Shown: positions 44,426 through 53,621 of the stretch, piece after piece
Layout of the letters: every line of letters starts with the position of its first letter
Numbering within the stretch: the stretch's first letter is position 1
Assembly (NCBI GenBank): GCA_016200005.1
Contig: JACQFP010000069.1
Span: 24,533-88,532, forward strand
Direction: 5' to 3'
Origin: Verrucomicrobiota bacterium
GTDB lineage: Bacteria > Verrucomicrobiota > Verrucomicrobiia > Limisphaerales > PALSA-1396
DNA length: 64,000 bases
Notes under the pieces: generated by a model
What the model was told of the DNA's origin: nothing
The model's input: the letters and a program-made list of their open reading frames with translations, nothing else
The model's database searches: none
Position numbers and translations under genes: made by a program

Positions 44426-44893
44426 TCATGTGGGACGAATCTTGAAAAGTGGTTGGCCGAATTCGACTGGTTTGGCATTTTCGACCAACACTTGTGTAAT
44501 CACACCTTTGGCCTCGGCTTTGATTTCGTTCATCACCTTCATCGCTTCAATGATGCAAACGACTGTGTCGGGATTCACTTCCGTGCCGACTTCGGCGTAA
44601 TTACCTGATTCCGGCGACGGCGCCCGGTAAAACGTGCCAATCATGGGAGACTTGATATCCAACTCGCCTGACGCAGGCACTGGTGGTGGAGGAACCACGA
44701 CTGCCGGGGCTGCAATGGCTGCAGGAGCGGGAGCATAAGTAATCACCGGGGCGTCTTCAGTCTGAGGCACGCCCGCCGCGCCACCCCCTACCCGTTTGAG
44801 TTTGATTTTGAAATCCTGCCGCTCCAACTCGAATTCCGAGATGGAGTTCTTCTTCATCAGGTCGATGATGGCTTTGATATCCTTCAGGTCCAC
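44426..44893 (-). CDS. accB: Acetyl-CoA carboxylase biotin carboxyl carrier protein
   Basis: BCCP of 155 residues. An N-terminal helix (VDLKDIKAIIDLMKKNSISE) is followed by a flexible Ala/Pro/Val linker (about 45-75). The biotinyl domain comes last, with the biotin lysine at K119 in EAMKVMNEIKAE. The GTG at 44893 gives the usual M/V-DLKDIK start; a TTG two codons upstream is also open. It passes carboxybiotin from AccC to the transferase. 76 bp separate it from accC. Confidence 0.96.
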   Translation of the reverse strand: MDLKDIKAIIDLMKKNSISEFELERQDFKIKLKRVGGGAAGVPQTEDAPVITYAPAPAAIAAPAVVVPPPPVPASGELDIKSPMIGTFYRAPSPESGNYAEVGTEVNPDTVVCIIEAMKVMNEIKAEAKGVITQVLVENAKPVEFGQPLFKIRPT

Positions 44894-45105
44894 AATCAAG
44901 TTTTGGTTAAAATCAGCTCTTAGGGTCGGTTTCCAATGCTGTCGTCACTTAAGCAAAAAAGCAGCAGCCGAACTTCGGCCCTGCTTGATTGCTTATTTCA
45001 ATTGCTGGCGAACGTAAACAGGAACGAAAAACGCGTCAAGTAGTAAAAATTGTCACGCTAAAACCTCCAAAAAACAACGCCAAAATGCCTAATTAACTTG
45101 GATTA

Positions 45106-45540
45106 TCACTTCTCGTTAACATTAACGGCCGCTTCGAGCGCCAAAACGTAGGAGTTTGGACCGAACCCGGCGATCTGCCCAACGCAGACCGGTGCAATGA
45201 GTGATTTATGACGGAATTTCTCCCTCGACTGTGTGTTTGATAAATGAATCTCGATGGTCGGAACGCCAGTGGCCGCGATGGCATCCCGGAGAGCCACGCT
45301 GGTATGGGTATAGGCCGCCGCATTCAGAACAATGACATCGAACCTGCCTTTGGCCTGCTGTATCCAAGCGACCAACTCACCCTCCACGTTCGATTGGCGA
45401 AAATCCACCTCCGCGCGGAGGCTCGATGCCCGCTCCCGGACTCTTGCCTCGATATCCGCAAGCGTCGTGCGTCCGTAGATCTCCGGCTCGCGCTGGCCGA
45501 GCATGTTCAAGTTCGGACCGTTTAGGAACAAGATCTTCAT
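45106..45540 (-). CDS. aroQ: Type II 3-dehydroquinate dehydratase
   Basis: Shikimate-pathway dehydratase of 144 residues, the normal size for the dodecameric type II enzyme. [19 protein letters not shown] contains the catalytic Tyr22 and the flexible lid, [14 protein letters not shown] the substrate loop, and EIHLSN with the following REKFRHKS completes the site. Adjacent aroQ-accB-accC order is common. The 205 bp between it and accB are AT-rich and may hold a separate acc promoter. Confidence 0.95.
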   Translation of the reverse strand: MKILFLNGPNLNMLGQREPEIYGRTTLADIEARVRERASSLRAEVDFRQSNVEGELVAWIQQAKGRFDVIVLNAAAYTHTSVALRDAIAATGVPTIEIHLSNTQSREKFRHKSLIAPVCVGQIAGFGPNSYVLALEAAVNVNEK

Positions 45541-45555
45541 GTTCGAGGAAGGAGG

Positions 45556-46974
45556 TTAGGCCTGCGTCGTCCGATTGTCGAATGGATTTGCGGTTCCGCC
45601 AAAAAGCCAGCCAAGCAGACTGAAAGCTGTCCACGCCAAGGCCGGAATGTACAACCCAAACTCAACCATGCCTTGCAAACCCCAGCCCAACAGCCCAACA
45701 AGGACTGCGAACGGCAAAGCGCCTTTCGATCGCCAGACCCGCCGACCGAGCGTCACCAGCAAAAGTCCGACCCAGGTGGTGTAGCTCAGTCCCCCAATGA
45801 TTCCCGAATCAGAAAATTGTTCCAAGTAGTCGTTGTGCGTAAGCCGCGCCATCTCCGCGTCGGGAGACTTCAGCCGCGCATAGGGTCGTTGGAAAGTGCC
45901 GGGGCCTGTGCCGAAGACAGGATATTCCATGGTGATCCGCGCTGCTGCGCGCCAATAATCGAACCGTGCGCCAACACTCGTCGCGCCCGCCGCGAAGTAG
46001 CCTTGAAATCGAAAGGCAAACACCGTCAGCCCCACCACCGCCATCACTATCAGTGCCGTCCCCTTCCATCGCTTCGGCCAGTTGAGTCGGAACACCGACG
46101 CGCCGCCAAGCGCCAGCGCGATCAACCAACCGGACTTTGAGCCCGTCCAAAACAGTCCGGCACCGCCGAGCAGAAGCGTCAACGCGATGACGACCCTCCT
46201 CGTGAGCGGTCGAAATTGGCGCGTACTGTTCACGGCCAGTGCGATGGCCAGCGGCCACAGCATGAGCACGAGCCCAGCCAGCGCATTGGGATACATCAGC
46301 GTTCCATGCACACGCCCCTTCGCATATTTCGCCATGATCACCGGATTCGCCACCTCCATTCCGTTCGTGGAGATGATGAATCCGTCACGCTTCATCTCCT
46401 GAACCACTCCGGGAGGAAAGTTTGTCCAGCCGCTCCGCTCACCTTCGAGCAAGACTTGCCGTTCCTGCGGAAACTCGAACAATCGCTGATTGGCCGCCCG
46501 TACCAGGCAAAACGTAAACGCCGCCAGCACACCGATCAGCATCCAGCGCAAGGCGCTTTCCGGCCCCATCACCAAGGCACCGAGAAAGTAACAAGCCAGA
46601 CATCCCGCAAATTGCCACAGCGTCGCCTCCGTGAGCGTGCGATCCACTGTCTGGGTTGCGGAGACAAGTTGCCATCCGAACCACACGATCGGCAGCACCC
46701 ACAACCACCATCCGCCTGACCAATGCACCTTCTTCTTGCTGGCCAGCCACGCGCCAGACATCACCAGCCACCCCAGCAGCCAGTTGGCCCAGTGCGTTGG
46801 CCAGGCATCGGTCCACGCTGCGGATAGCGATACCGGGGGAGTAATCTTGGCGTCCAGGATGACGGGATTTCCGAATTTCAAAATCGCCAGCCCGAGGAAA
46901 AGTCCAAACACGAGCGCGTAAAGTTCCTGCAAAGTGAGGGAACGTCGTGGCGCGTTTGCGGGAGTCGGACTCAC
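45556..46974 (-). CDS. O-antigen ligase/polymerase family membrane protein
   Basis: Wzy/WaaL-type protein of 472 residues with roughly ten to twelve hydrophobic helices. The family loop lies near residues 350-395: YPVFGTGPGTFQRPYA followed by LTHNDYLEQFSDSGIIG. It should join or polymerise lipid-linked sugar units at the periplasmic face. The GTG start overlaps the stop of holB by four bases (GTGA), so the two are translationally coupled, an odd partner for a polymerase. It lies 32 kb from the polysaccharide operon, so it may or may not serve it. Confidence 0.88.
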   Translation of the reverse strand: MSPTPANAPRRSLTLQELYALVFGLFLGLAILKFGNPVILDAKITPPVSLSAAWTDAWPTHWANWLLGWLVMSGAWLASKKKVHWSGGWWLWVLPIVWFGWQLVSATQTVDRTLTEATLWQFAGCLACYFLGALVMGPESALRWMLIGVLAAFTFCLVRAANQRLFEFPQERQVLLEGERSGWTNFPPGVVQEMKRDGFIISTNGMEVANPVIMAKYAKGRVHGTLMYPNALAGLVLMLWPLAIALAVNSTRQFRPLTRRVVIALTLLLGGAGLFWTGSKSGWLIALALGGASVFRLNWPKRWKGTALIVMAVVGLTVFAFRFQGYFAAGATSVGARFDYWRAAARITMEYPVFGTGPGTFQRPYARLKSPDAEMARLTHNDYLEQFSDSGIIGGLSYTTWVGLLLVTLGRRVWRSKGALPFAVLVGLLGWGLQGMVEFGLYIPALAWTAFSLLGWLFGGTANPFDNRTTQA

Positions 46975-48041
46975 AATTTGAGCTTCAGCAGGCCGACTTC
47001 CAACACCAAGGCTTCCTGCACATTTGTTCTGAGCAATCTTTGAGTCTGCTCCAGCACTTGCAGATTCACGACGGCCTGATTTGGCGGAATCCTCTGCGCC
47101 ACCTGCCGGGCGCTCTCCAGCCGTGGGAGATTCAGCAACTCATTCACTCGCATGGAATGCCCCGCCTCGCGGTTGCCTTCCGGCCGCAGCACCAGCGTCT
47201 GCAACCAGACATCGCGCAACCACCATTGCAGCCCCAGCAGCAAATCCTCCCGCTGCCGGCGATACTCCGCTTCAATCGCCGCCGCCAGTTCCTCCTCCCA
47301 CTTCTCCCGCAACTCCGGTTCAACATCCGGGTAACGCTCCAGCGGTGAACGCTCCGTCAACGTTTTTTCGATTTCCGTTTTGAGGGAGGCCAGTTTCTTC
47401 AACAAAACTCCCAGCAGCCGATACCGGCTCAGCAATCCTTTCTGTTCAGCCGCCGCCATTTCGCCGAAGTTCGCCAGCCACCCAGTTTGCGCGGCATCCA
47501 ACACCCGACCGCCCTCGCCGGCAAAGTTTAGCCGCAAGCAACGGGAAAGAATCGTCTCCAACACCCGCTGCGGCTCGGTCGTGAGCAGGATCAAAATGGA
47601 TTTCGGAGGCGGCTCTTCCAGGGTTTTCAGAAATGCATTTGCCGCCTGCACATTCAAACGGTCTGCCGCCACGATCACCGCCACCTTGAAATCCGCCTCG
47701 GTCGGTTTGAGATGAATCTCCTGCATCAAGTCGCGCATCTGCTCGATGGTGATGACGCGCGATTTTGATTCCGGCCGCACCCAGTGCACGTCGGCGTGAT
47801 TGTCATGGTCGATCTTGCGGCAGTTCAAACACTGATCACAACTATCAACGGCCGGGGCTCCGGTCTTATTTCGCATTGGCCGCAAGCAATTCAGTGTCTT
47901 GGCCAGTGTCCGGGCGATGCCTTCCAATTCACCGAGCGAATGTCCGGTGAAGAGATAAGCGTGCGCCAACCGTCCGCGCTCCAGGCTGCGCTGCAACAAC
48001 TGCACCACCTGTTCCTGTTCGGGAAAATTCTTGAATGCCAT
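46971..48041 (-). CDS. holB: DNA polymerase III subunit delta'
   Basis: Clamp-loader subunit of 356 residues. FPEQEQVVQLLQRSLERGRL and LAHAYLFTGHSLGE mark the AAA+ core. The Walker A lysine is missing, as expected for a non-hydrolysing delta' subunit. CDQCLNC with the preceding Cys is the zinc module. VITIEQMRDLMQEI, NAFLKTLEEPP and LSRCLRLNF (sensor region with the SRC motif) are conserved. ATG 48041 was chosen because the family starts about here; an in-frame extension upstream lacks conserved residues. Confidence 0.92.
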   Translation of the reverse strand: MAFKNFPEQEQVVQLLQRSLERGRLAHAYLFTGHSLGELEGIARTLAKTLNCLRPMRNKTGAPAVDSCDQCLNCRKIDHDNHADVHWVRPESKSRVITIEQMRDLMQEIHLKPTEADFKVAVIVAADRLNVQAANAFLKTLEEPPPKSILILLTTEPQRVLETILSRCLRLNFAGEGGRVLDAAQTGWLANFGEMAAAEQKGLLSRYRLLGVLLKKLASLKTEIEKTLTERSPLERYPDVEPELREKWEEELAAAIEAEYRRQREDLLLGLQWWLRDVWLQTLVLRPEGNREAGHSMRVNELLNLPRLESARQVAQRIPPNQAVVNLQVLEQTQRLLRTNVQEALVLEVGLLKLKL

Positions 48042-48233
48042 TGCCGTCCATATAAACACACCCCGCGAAGAACGTAACAAAAAATTTCTGCCGCGGGCAG
48101 AGGTTCCCCTTGCAACCCCGCTCCTTGAAAGCCTATCCTCCACGCGACCCAAAATCCAATTCCGGCAACAACCTTGCATGGTAACGGCGCTGGTTGGTTT
48201 CAGGGTCCTTCACCGGATTAGCGGAAACCCATT

Positions 48234-49586
48234 GTGAACGACACGGCAACGACAGAATCGGCAAAGGCGGCGTTGGATCGCGCGCGCCAGAAAGCCTATT
48301 GGCGGCTGCTCCCATTGCTGTTCATCTGTTACGTCGTCGCGTACGTGGACCGGTCCAACGTGGCCATCGCCAAGCTGACGATGACCCGGGACCTACCCGG
48401 CTTCGACAACGCGGTCATCGGCTTTGGCGCGGGTGTGTTTTTCGCCGGCTATTTTCTGCTCGAAATTCCCGGCACGTTGATTGTTGAGAACTGGAGCGCG
48501 CGCAAATGGATCTGCCGGATCATGATCACCTGGGGCATCACGGCAGCGCTCACCGCTGTGGTGAAAACGCCATTTCAGTTCTATCTCGTGCGTTTTTTCC
48601 TGGGCCTGGCTGAGGCGGGATTCTTTCCCGGCGTGATTGTTTACCTTACGCACTGGTTTCCCAGCCGCGACCGTGCACGTGCGCTGGCTTACTTTTTCGT
48701 GGCCACGCCCATCGCACAAATCATCAGCCCAAAAATCTCCAACGTCCTCTTGAAAATCGGCACGGATGAAATGATCAACGGCGTGCCCGTTCACCACCCG
48801 GAGCTGTGGGGGCTCGAAGGCTGGCAATGGATTTACATCTGCTGGGGCATCCCGGCGGTGCTCCTCGGCGTCTTTGTGTTCTTTGCGCTGACGGACCGGC
48901 CACGTCAGGCCAAATGGCTGTCGCCTGAGGAACGCGATGCACTTGAAGCCGAACTCCAACGCGAGAAAGCAATTCATCACGCCGGTTGTCGCTTGACGTT
49001 GCTCGAGGCCTTGCGTCATCCCAAGGTGTTGCTCCTGGCTGCCGCGTATTTTTGCATCGTGACCGGCAGCTACGGCGTGGAGTTTTTCATGCCGAGCATC
49101 CTGGAGAAATGGTATTCGCTGAAATTTGACGCCCTCACCTGGCTGGTCACGCTGCCGCCGTTGCTCGCCCTGTTCAGTCAACTCTTTGTGGGTTGGAATT
49201 CAGACCGCGCCAGGGAGCGGTGTCTTCACGTCGTGGTGCCCATCACGTTGGGAGCCGTGGCGCTGGCACTGACACCGCTCACCCACGGATATTTGTTCCT
49301 GACCGTCGCTTGTTTCATGGTGGCGGTGGCGGGGTTCAAGGCCTATCTGCCCGCGTTCTGGTCGTTACCAAGCCTGTTCCTGACCGAAGCCGCGGCGGCG
49401 GGCAGCATCGGCCTCATCAACTCCATCGGAAACCTCGGCGGCTTCCTTGGCCCATACGTGATCGGAAAGGTGGAGACTGTGACCGGCTCATTTGTCGGCG
49501 GGATCTATTTTCTCAGCAGCGCGATGGTGGTGTCGGCGGCCATCATCTTCTGTTTGAAGCTAGGACGGAAAGCAGTGCGGGAATGA
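48234..49586 (+). CDS. MFS transporter, anion:cation symporter (ACS) family
   Basis: Twelve-helix major facilitator of 450 residues. YVDRSNVAIAKLTM near residue 40 and FFLGLAEAGFFPGVIVYLTH near 120 are typical of the ACS branch (hexuronate, galactonate, tartrate, phthalate and similar anions). The long cytoplasmic loop around 220-260 is charged. Start codon GTG at 48234. No catabolic partner is adjacent; the next feature is a tRNA gene on the other strand. A sugar acid or organic anion is the best substrate guess. Confidence 0.9.
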   Translation: MNDTATTESAKAALDRARQKAYWRLLPLLFICYVVAYVDRSNVAIAKLTMTRDLPGFDNAVIGFGAGVFFAGYFLLEIPGTLIVENWSARKWICRIMITWGITAALTAVVKTPFQFYLVRFFLGLAEAGFFPGVIVYLTHWFPSRDRARALAYFFVATPIAQIISPKISNVLLKIGTDEMINGVPVHHPELWGLEGWQWIYICWGIPAVLLGVFVFFALTDRPRQAKWLSPEERDALEAELQREKAIHHAGCRLTLLEALRHPKVLLLAAAYFCIVTGSYGVEFFMPSILEKWYSLKFDALTWLVTLPPLLALFSQLFVGWNSDRARERCLHVVVPITLGAVALALTPLTHGYLFLTVACFMVAVAGFKAYLPAFWSLPSLFLTEAAAAGSIGLINSIGNLGGFLGPYVIGKVETVTGSFVGGIYFLSSAMVVSAAIIFCLKLGRKAVRE

Positions 49587-49629
49587 TGCCTTGCGTGTTA
49601 CGAACAATGTTTCACCACAATTGGCGAGA

Positions 49630-49705
49630 TGGTGGAGCCGAGGGGAGTCGAACCCCTGACCTTCTCATTGCGAACGAGACGCTCTACCAACTGAGCTACG
49701 ACCCC
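49630..49705 (-). tRNA. tRNA-Ala (anticodon CGC)
   Basis: On the minus strand the 76 bases fold as a full cloverleaf. The acceptor stem is GGGGTCG/CGGCTCC with G-T pairs, the D-arm is GCTC...GAGC, and the anticodon stem TCTCG/TGAGA closes the loop TTCGCAA with CGC at positions 34-36. The T-arm is AGGGG-TTCGACT-CCCCT, and CCA is encoded. CGC reads GCG, alanine. Confidence 0.95.
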
Positions 49706-49926
49706 GCACCATGACACCGACAAAATTTCAAACCCTGATGCGAAAAGCAAGAACCATTGTTTGAGTGTCGGGTCGTCCGCAAGCGGCAACCTGATTCCAA
49801 ATCAAGAACAGTGCGAGATTTCTGAAAACCGGTCTTTACTGTCCGCCGAGATAGTATTAGTTGAAGAGTACCGTAATTTTGGTAAACCCTCAAGCAAGCG
49901 CAGCGAAGGCTCGGCGCAATAACTCT
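49706..49926. other. Intergenic region
   Basis: About 220 bp between the tRNA gene and the PlsY-like gene. It should contain both promoters. I see no further gene or clear repeat. Confidence 0.4.
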
Positions 49927-50580
49927 ATGCCGTTCATGGCAGATATTATCGGACAAACTGCGACGCTCAACCGGGGCATGCTGGTTTTCCTGTGCAGTTA
50001 TGCGCTCGGTTGTTTTACCACAGGCTATTATCTGGTTCGTTGGCGCACGGGCACGGACATCCGGCAATGGGGCAGTGGCAGTGTGGGCGCTAAAAACGTC
50101 GGGCGCTTTCTGGGTCGCCTCGGATTCATCGCCACGGCGTCCCTTGATTTTGCAAAGGGCGCGTTGGCGGTGTGGGCAACGCTGCGCGCCGCCGAAAAGG
50201 ATCAACTCGCCGTGATCGCCATGGTGGCCGTGGTGGCGGGTCATATTTGGCCGCTGCCCCTTGGGTTTCGCGGCGGCAAAGGCGTGGCCACGTCACTCGG
50301 CGCCATTTTGTTTCTTGATTTTCGGCTGGCGCTGATTTTCCTGGGACTGTTTCTTGTGACATTCGTACTGCTGAGGAAGACGGTTTGGAGTGGTCTGTCG
50401 GCGTTCGCATTGTTGCCAACGGCGTCTTTTCTTCTTGGTCTGGCGGCCTTGCCGCTGGCTGGCGTGTCCGTGGTGGTGACCATGATATTGATCGCCCACC
50501 GCAGGAATCTATTTCCAGAAATGACCAACCAGTCCGAACGCCGATGTGTTCAAGCTGATCTAACGCAATTGCCCAAGTGA
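49927..50580 (+). CDS. plsY: PlsY-like glycerol-3-phosphate acyltransferase family protein
   Basis: Membrane protein of 217 residues with five or more hydrophobic helices. Motif 1 is GSGSVGAKNVGR (consensus GSGNxGATNxxR, with Lys for Thr). Motif 2 is GHIWPLPLGFRGGKGVATSLG. Motif 3 is weaker (AHRRNLFP versus RHRENI). PlsY uses acyl-phosphate to acylate glycerol 3-phosphate, but the altered motifs and the acyltransferase-like gene five bases downstream allow another acceptor. Start ATG 49927 or 49936; upstream in-frame codons are unlike PlsY. Confidence 0.8.
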   Translation: MPFMADIIGQTATLNRGMLVFLCSYALGCFTTGYYLVRWRTGTDIRQWGSGSVGAKNVGRFLGRLGFIATASLDFAKGALAVWATLRAAEKDQLAVIAMVAVVAGHIWPLPLGFRGGKGVATSLGAILFLDFRLALIFLGLFLVTFVLLRKTVWSGLSAFALLPTASFLLGLAALPLAGVSVVVTMILIAHRRNLFPEMTNQSERRCVQADLTQLPK

Positions 50581-50584
50581 GATT

Positions 50585-51187
50585 ATGAAGACGCAGTCAA
50601 CCCTCCGATTCAAGATGGCCACGGAAGAACGCGAGTTTGAATTGATCCATCGGCTCAATTACAAAACGTTCGTCGAGGAGATCCCGCAGCATCATCCCGA
50701 TCCGGCCCGGCGGCTCGTGGATAAATTCCATGCGGAAAACACTTATGTCATCTGTCTTTCGGGCGAACATCTGGTCGGGATGCTGGCCGTGCGCGGCAAC
50801 CGTCCCTTCTCACTGGACCAAAAACTGGCCAATCTCGATTCCTATCTGCCGCCCGGAAGAAAATTGTGCGAGGTCCGTCTGCTGGCGGTGGAAAAGGAAT
50901 TTCGCACTGGCCAGGTCTTTCAAGGTTTGCTGGCGCTGGTGGTCCAGTATTGCATTCAGCACGGTTCTGACACGGCGATTATTTCTGGCACCACGCGCCA
51001 GCAAAAGCTTTATCGCCATCTGGGTTTCGTGCCATTTGGCCCGCTGGTCGGCACCGGCGACGCGTTGTTTCAGCCGATGTATCTGACGAAGGAAAGTTTC
51101 GAGGCCCAAATGGAGGAGTTTTTGCGCTCCACGCAGCCGGCTGAACAAACAGCGACTGCTCCAGCCGCCAGCGACAGCCTTGGATAG
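50585..51187 (+). CDS. GNAT-fold acyltransferase (FeeM/N-acyl amino acid synthase-like)
   Basis: Protein of 200 residues with a GNAT-like fold. The N-terminal EREFELIHRLNYKTFVEEIP and the central CEVRLLAVEKEFRTGQVFQG resemble FeeM-type N-acyl amino acid synthases and autoinducer-synthase relatives. These use acyl-ACP in place of acetyl-CoA. RQQKLYRHLGFVPFGPLVGTG is the acceptor/C-terminal half. The last 25 residues are Ala/Thr/Gln-rich and look disordered. It is tightly coupled to the PlsY-like gene (4-bp gap), suggesting a joint role in making or attaching a lipid. The product is unknown. Confidence 0.75.
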   Translation: MKTQSTLRFKMATEEREFELIHRLNYKTFVEEIPQHHPDPARRLVDKFHAENTYVICLSGEHLVGMLAVRGNRPFSLDQKLANLDSYLPPGRKLCEVRLLAVEKEFRTGQVFQGLLALVVQYCIQHGSDTAIISGTTRQQKLYRHLGFVPFGPLVGTGDALFQPMYLTKESFEAQMEEFLRSTQPAEQTATAPAASDSLG

Positions 51188-51193
51188 ATTGCG

Positions 51194-51568
51194 TCAATCG
51201 CCGGTTTTCATCGGCCATCGGGCGTTGACCAGCGCCTTGTAGCCGCCGGCCAGGGAATACACTTTCCGATAACCCATTTTTTGGGCGGCGTCCGCCGTCA
51301 TCGCCGAACGAAACCCTCCACCGCAATACATGATGATCTCCGTGTTGGGATCCGGATAGAGCTTCTCCAGATCGCGTTCGAGGATGCCTTTGCCAAGATG
51401 CACCGCCTCAACCGCGTGCCCCTTCTGCCATTCGTGATCCTCCCGCACGTCCATGAGCACAACTTTCGGGTCGCTTGCCAGCCGGGCGCGCGCCTCGGCG
51501 ACGCTGACTTCCTCGACATTCTTTTTCGCCTCGTTGACGAGTTTGAGAAAGCCGGGTGAATGATCCAT
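51194..51568 (-). CDS. Rhodanese-domain protein
   Basis: Single-domain rhodanese of 124 residues, probably cytoplasmic. VVLMDVREDHEWQKGHAVEA is the N-terminal signature, and IIMYCGGGFRSAMTA contains the active-site Cys82, which carries sulfane sulfur. The loop CGGGFR is close to the usual CxxGxR. It is divergent from the cupin gene (82 bp between starts). A sulfur-transfer role is general; the acceptor is not known. Confidence 0.9.
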   Translation of the reverse strand: MDHSPGFLKLVNEAKKNVEEVSVAEARARLASDPKVVLMDVREDHEWQKGHAVEAVHLGKGILERDLEKLYPDPNTEIIMYCGGGFRSAMTADAAQKMGYRKVYSLAGGYKALVNARWPMKTGD

Positions 51569-51650
51569 GCAGCAGAAGTTAACGTGCCGGGCGAATGGGT
51601 CAAATAAATTTCCGGTTGCCCGAGGCCCTCCTGGCAGGTTCAATAAATTC

Positions 51651-52016
51651 ATGGACGTGAAAAACCTGAACGCCGTCCCTGCTTTCATCACCAAGGACGG
51701 CTCCGAGATTCGTGAGCTTCTGGCGCATCGCAACTCTGCCATCCGCAACCAAAGTCTCGCCGAGGCGCGCTTGCCCGCGGGCGGCAGCACTCAGGAACAT
51801 TATCATCCGAGGACCGAGGAGATTTACTACATCATCGCCGGCGTGGGTCGCATTCGGATTGAAGGTGAAACTCGTGATGTCGAAGCCGGGGACGCGATTG
51901 CCATTCCGCCGGGCCAAAAGCACAAACTCTGGAACATCGGTGGGGAGACTTTGAAATTGTTGTGTTGTTGCGCGCCGGCTTACGAGCACACCGACACGAT
52001 CATTACGGAGAAGTGA
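51651..52016 (+). CDS. Cupin-domain protein
   Basis: Single cupin of 121 residues. Motif 1 is GGSTQEHYHPRTEEIYYIIA (metal ligands His, His, Glu) and motif 2 is IPPGQKHKLWN with the last His. The C-terminal CCCAPAYEHTDT follows. Small cupins of this type are often mannose-6-phosphate isomerase-like or dioxygenase-like, but nothing here fixes a substrate. ATG 51651 was chosen because the domain starts soon after it. Confidence 0.88.
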   Translation: MDVKNLNAVPAFITKDGSEIRELLAHRNSAIRNQSLAEARLPAGGSTQEHYHPRTEEIYYIIAGVGRIRIEGETRDVEAGDAIAIPPGQKHKLWNIGGETLKLLCCCAPAYEHTDTIITEK

Positions 52017-52093
52017 GGAAGGCGGCGTGGCGGAGACAATGCGATGACCGTTTGCGAGTTGACGTTTTGAAGCGATAACCTTTAACTGCGTCC

Positions 52094-52480
52094 ATGCGAC
52101 TCTTAGCGGCTTTGGTGCTCGGCGTAATCGTTTTCTCGGGCTGCGCCAGAAACAAACAGACCGTTTGGCCAGCGTCCGGCAGTGCGGTGCCACGCCCGGT
52201 GGTTGCGACCCCGGTGATGACGAACACGGTCCCCAAGCCGATTGTGACACCGGAACTGGCGTTGGTGGGCAAAGTGGTTCGCTTCAGTTCGGAGGGGCGT
52301 TTCGTTGTGCTCAATTTTCCCATCGGGCATCTGCCGGGCGAGCATCAGCGGCTGAATGTTTACCGCCAGGGATTGAAAGTAGGTGAAGTCAAGGTCACCG
52401 GCCCGCAACGGGACGATAACACCGTGGCGGACATCGTCACCGGCGAGGCCCAGGTGGGCGACGAAGCCAGGGACAAGTAA
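52094..52480 (+). CDS. Putative lipoprotein, unknown function
   Basis: Protein of 128 residues. A short leader ends in a lipobox (VIVFSGC, Cys17), followed by a Pro/Val/Thr-rich spacer and a small beta-rich domain (VGKVVRFSSEGRFVVLNFP, then QRLNVYRQGLKVGEVKV). The pattern is like small periplasmic OB/SH3-type folds. No function known. Confidence 0.75.
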   Translation: MRLLAALVLGVIVFSGCARNKQTVWPASGSAVPRPVVATPVMTNTVPKPIVTPELALVGKVVRFSSEGRFVVLNFPIGHLPGEHQRLNVYRQGLKVGEVKVTGPQRDDNTVADIVTGEAQVGDEARDK

Positions 52481-52530
52481 AACTGCCTTCGTCGACTGAG
52501 AATCAAGAACCAGCTCCCCCTCGCCGCAGC

Positions 52531-52851
52531 TTATTTGTTCTCGGGATGGCGGCCACCGGTTTCTGCCAACTTCGCAGGTGATTTCTTCTGGTACGGCGAG
52601 GAGAGATTAAAGTAAATTCCGCAGAGCGGACGTTCGTCGTCAGTTTGACTCAAAATGATCGTGCACTGTTTGTCGAGGGCGATGCCGTGACGCAGATTCG
52701 GGCCACGACTTTCGTAGGCCTTGATCGCTTTGTTCATCAGCGACGCCAGCGTGGTCTCGCAATCCTCCGGCGTTTTGTTGAGGCAGACGATGTACTTCTC
52801 GTAAGTTCTAAGCGCCTCAGCAATTTCCTGTTTGAAGGTATCAACAGTCAC
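52531..52851 (-). CDS. Hypothetical protein
   Basis: Open frame of 106 codons starting at GTG (TVDTFKQEIAEALRTYEKYIV). It is predicted helical at the N-terminus, with a C-terminal GIYFNLSSPYQKK segment. No recognised family and no membrane segment. It lies upstream of the YggS gene on the same strand, 53 bp away. Amino-acid composition looks like a real soluble protein. Confidence 0.6.
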   Translation of the reverse strand: MTVDTFKQEIAEALRTYEKYIVCLNKTPEDCETTLASLMNKAIKAYESRGPNLRHGIALDKQCTIILSQTDDERPLCGIYFNLSSPYQKKSPAKLAETGGRHPENK

Positions 52852-52904
52852 GCCGCCAGCTTACGAGCCGGGGGTGAAAAGTGAAAACGAAAAATGGACG
52901 TTCT

Positions 52905-53621
52905 TTATGCTTCCTGGCTATTTCGCTCTGCTTTGGCCGCCTGCGAACGCGGTCCAAATAAAACCGTCCCCAAACGGATCAGCGTGGCGCCTTCCTCAAT
53001 GGCGACCTCGAAATCGCCGCTCATGCCCATGCTGAGATGCGGCAATGGAGCGCCGAGGATTTGTTCGCATTGTTCCTTTAATTCGCGCAATTGGCGAAAT
53101 ACCGGGCGCACCTTTTCCGGCTCCGGCGTCCACGGAGCAATCGTCATCAAGCCATGGACTTCAATGTTTTTCAACGCGTTGTTCTGGTTCAGTTCGGCAA
53201 GCAACCGTTCGGGCGAATAACCAAACTTGCTCGCTTCACCGGCGATATTCACCTCCAGCAAGATCGGCATCGTCTTGGCCGCTTTGTCAGCCCACTTGTC
53301 AATTTCCTGCGCCAGCGCCAGGCGGTCCACGCTTTGGATCATATCGAAAAGTTCCACGGCATCGCGGCACTTGTTCGACTGCAAGTGGCCGATCATGTGC
53401 CAGCGCAATCGGCCTGGGCACTCGCCGATTTTCGCCTTTGCCTCTTGAACGCGGTTCTCCCCGAATAGATTTTGTCCCGTCTCCGCCGCCGCTCGAATCA
53501 CCGCCAAGGGCTGGCCCTTGGTTACCGCGAGCAAGGTGACGGACGCGGGGTCGCGCCCGACACGAACGCAAGTCTCTTTGATTCGTTCGTGAACGCCAGT
53601 GAAGCTGTCTGCCAAGTCCAT
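52905..53621 (-). CDS. yggS: YggS/PLPBP family PLP homeostasis protein
   Basis: Single-domain fold-type III PLP-binding protein of 238 residues. LLAVTKGQPLAVIRAA carries the PLP lysine (K35). FGENRVQEAKAKI, WHMIGHLQSNKCRDAV, LLEVNIAGEASKFG and LSMGMSGDFEVAIEEGATLIRLGT are the conserved segments. It buffers PLP and affects amino-acid and keto-acid balance. It is divergent from the sulfur-uptake locus. Confidence 0.95.
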   Translation of the reverse strand: MDLADSFTGVHERIKETCVRVGRDPASVTLLAVTKGQPLAVIRAAAETGQNLFGENRVQEAKAKIGECPGRLRWHMIGHLQSNKCRDAVELFDMIQSVDRLALAQEIDKWADKAAKTMPILLEVNIAGEASKFGYSPERLLAELNQNNALKNIEVHGLMTIAPWTPEPEKVRPVFRQLRELKEQCEQILGAPLPHLSMGMSGDFEVAIEEGATLIRLGTVLFGPRSQAAKAERNSQEA

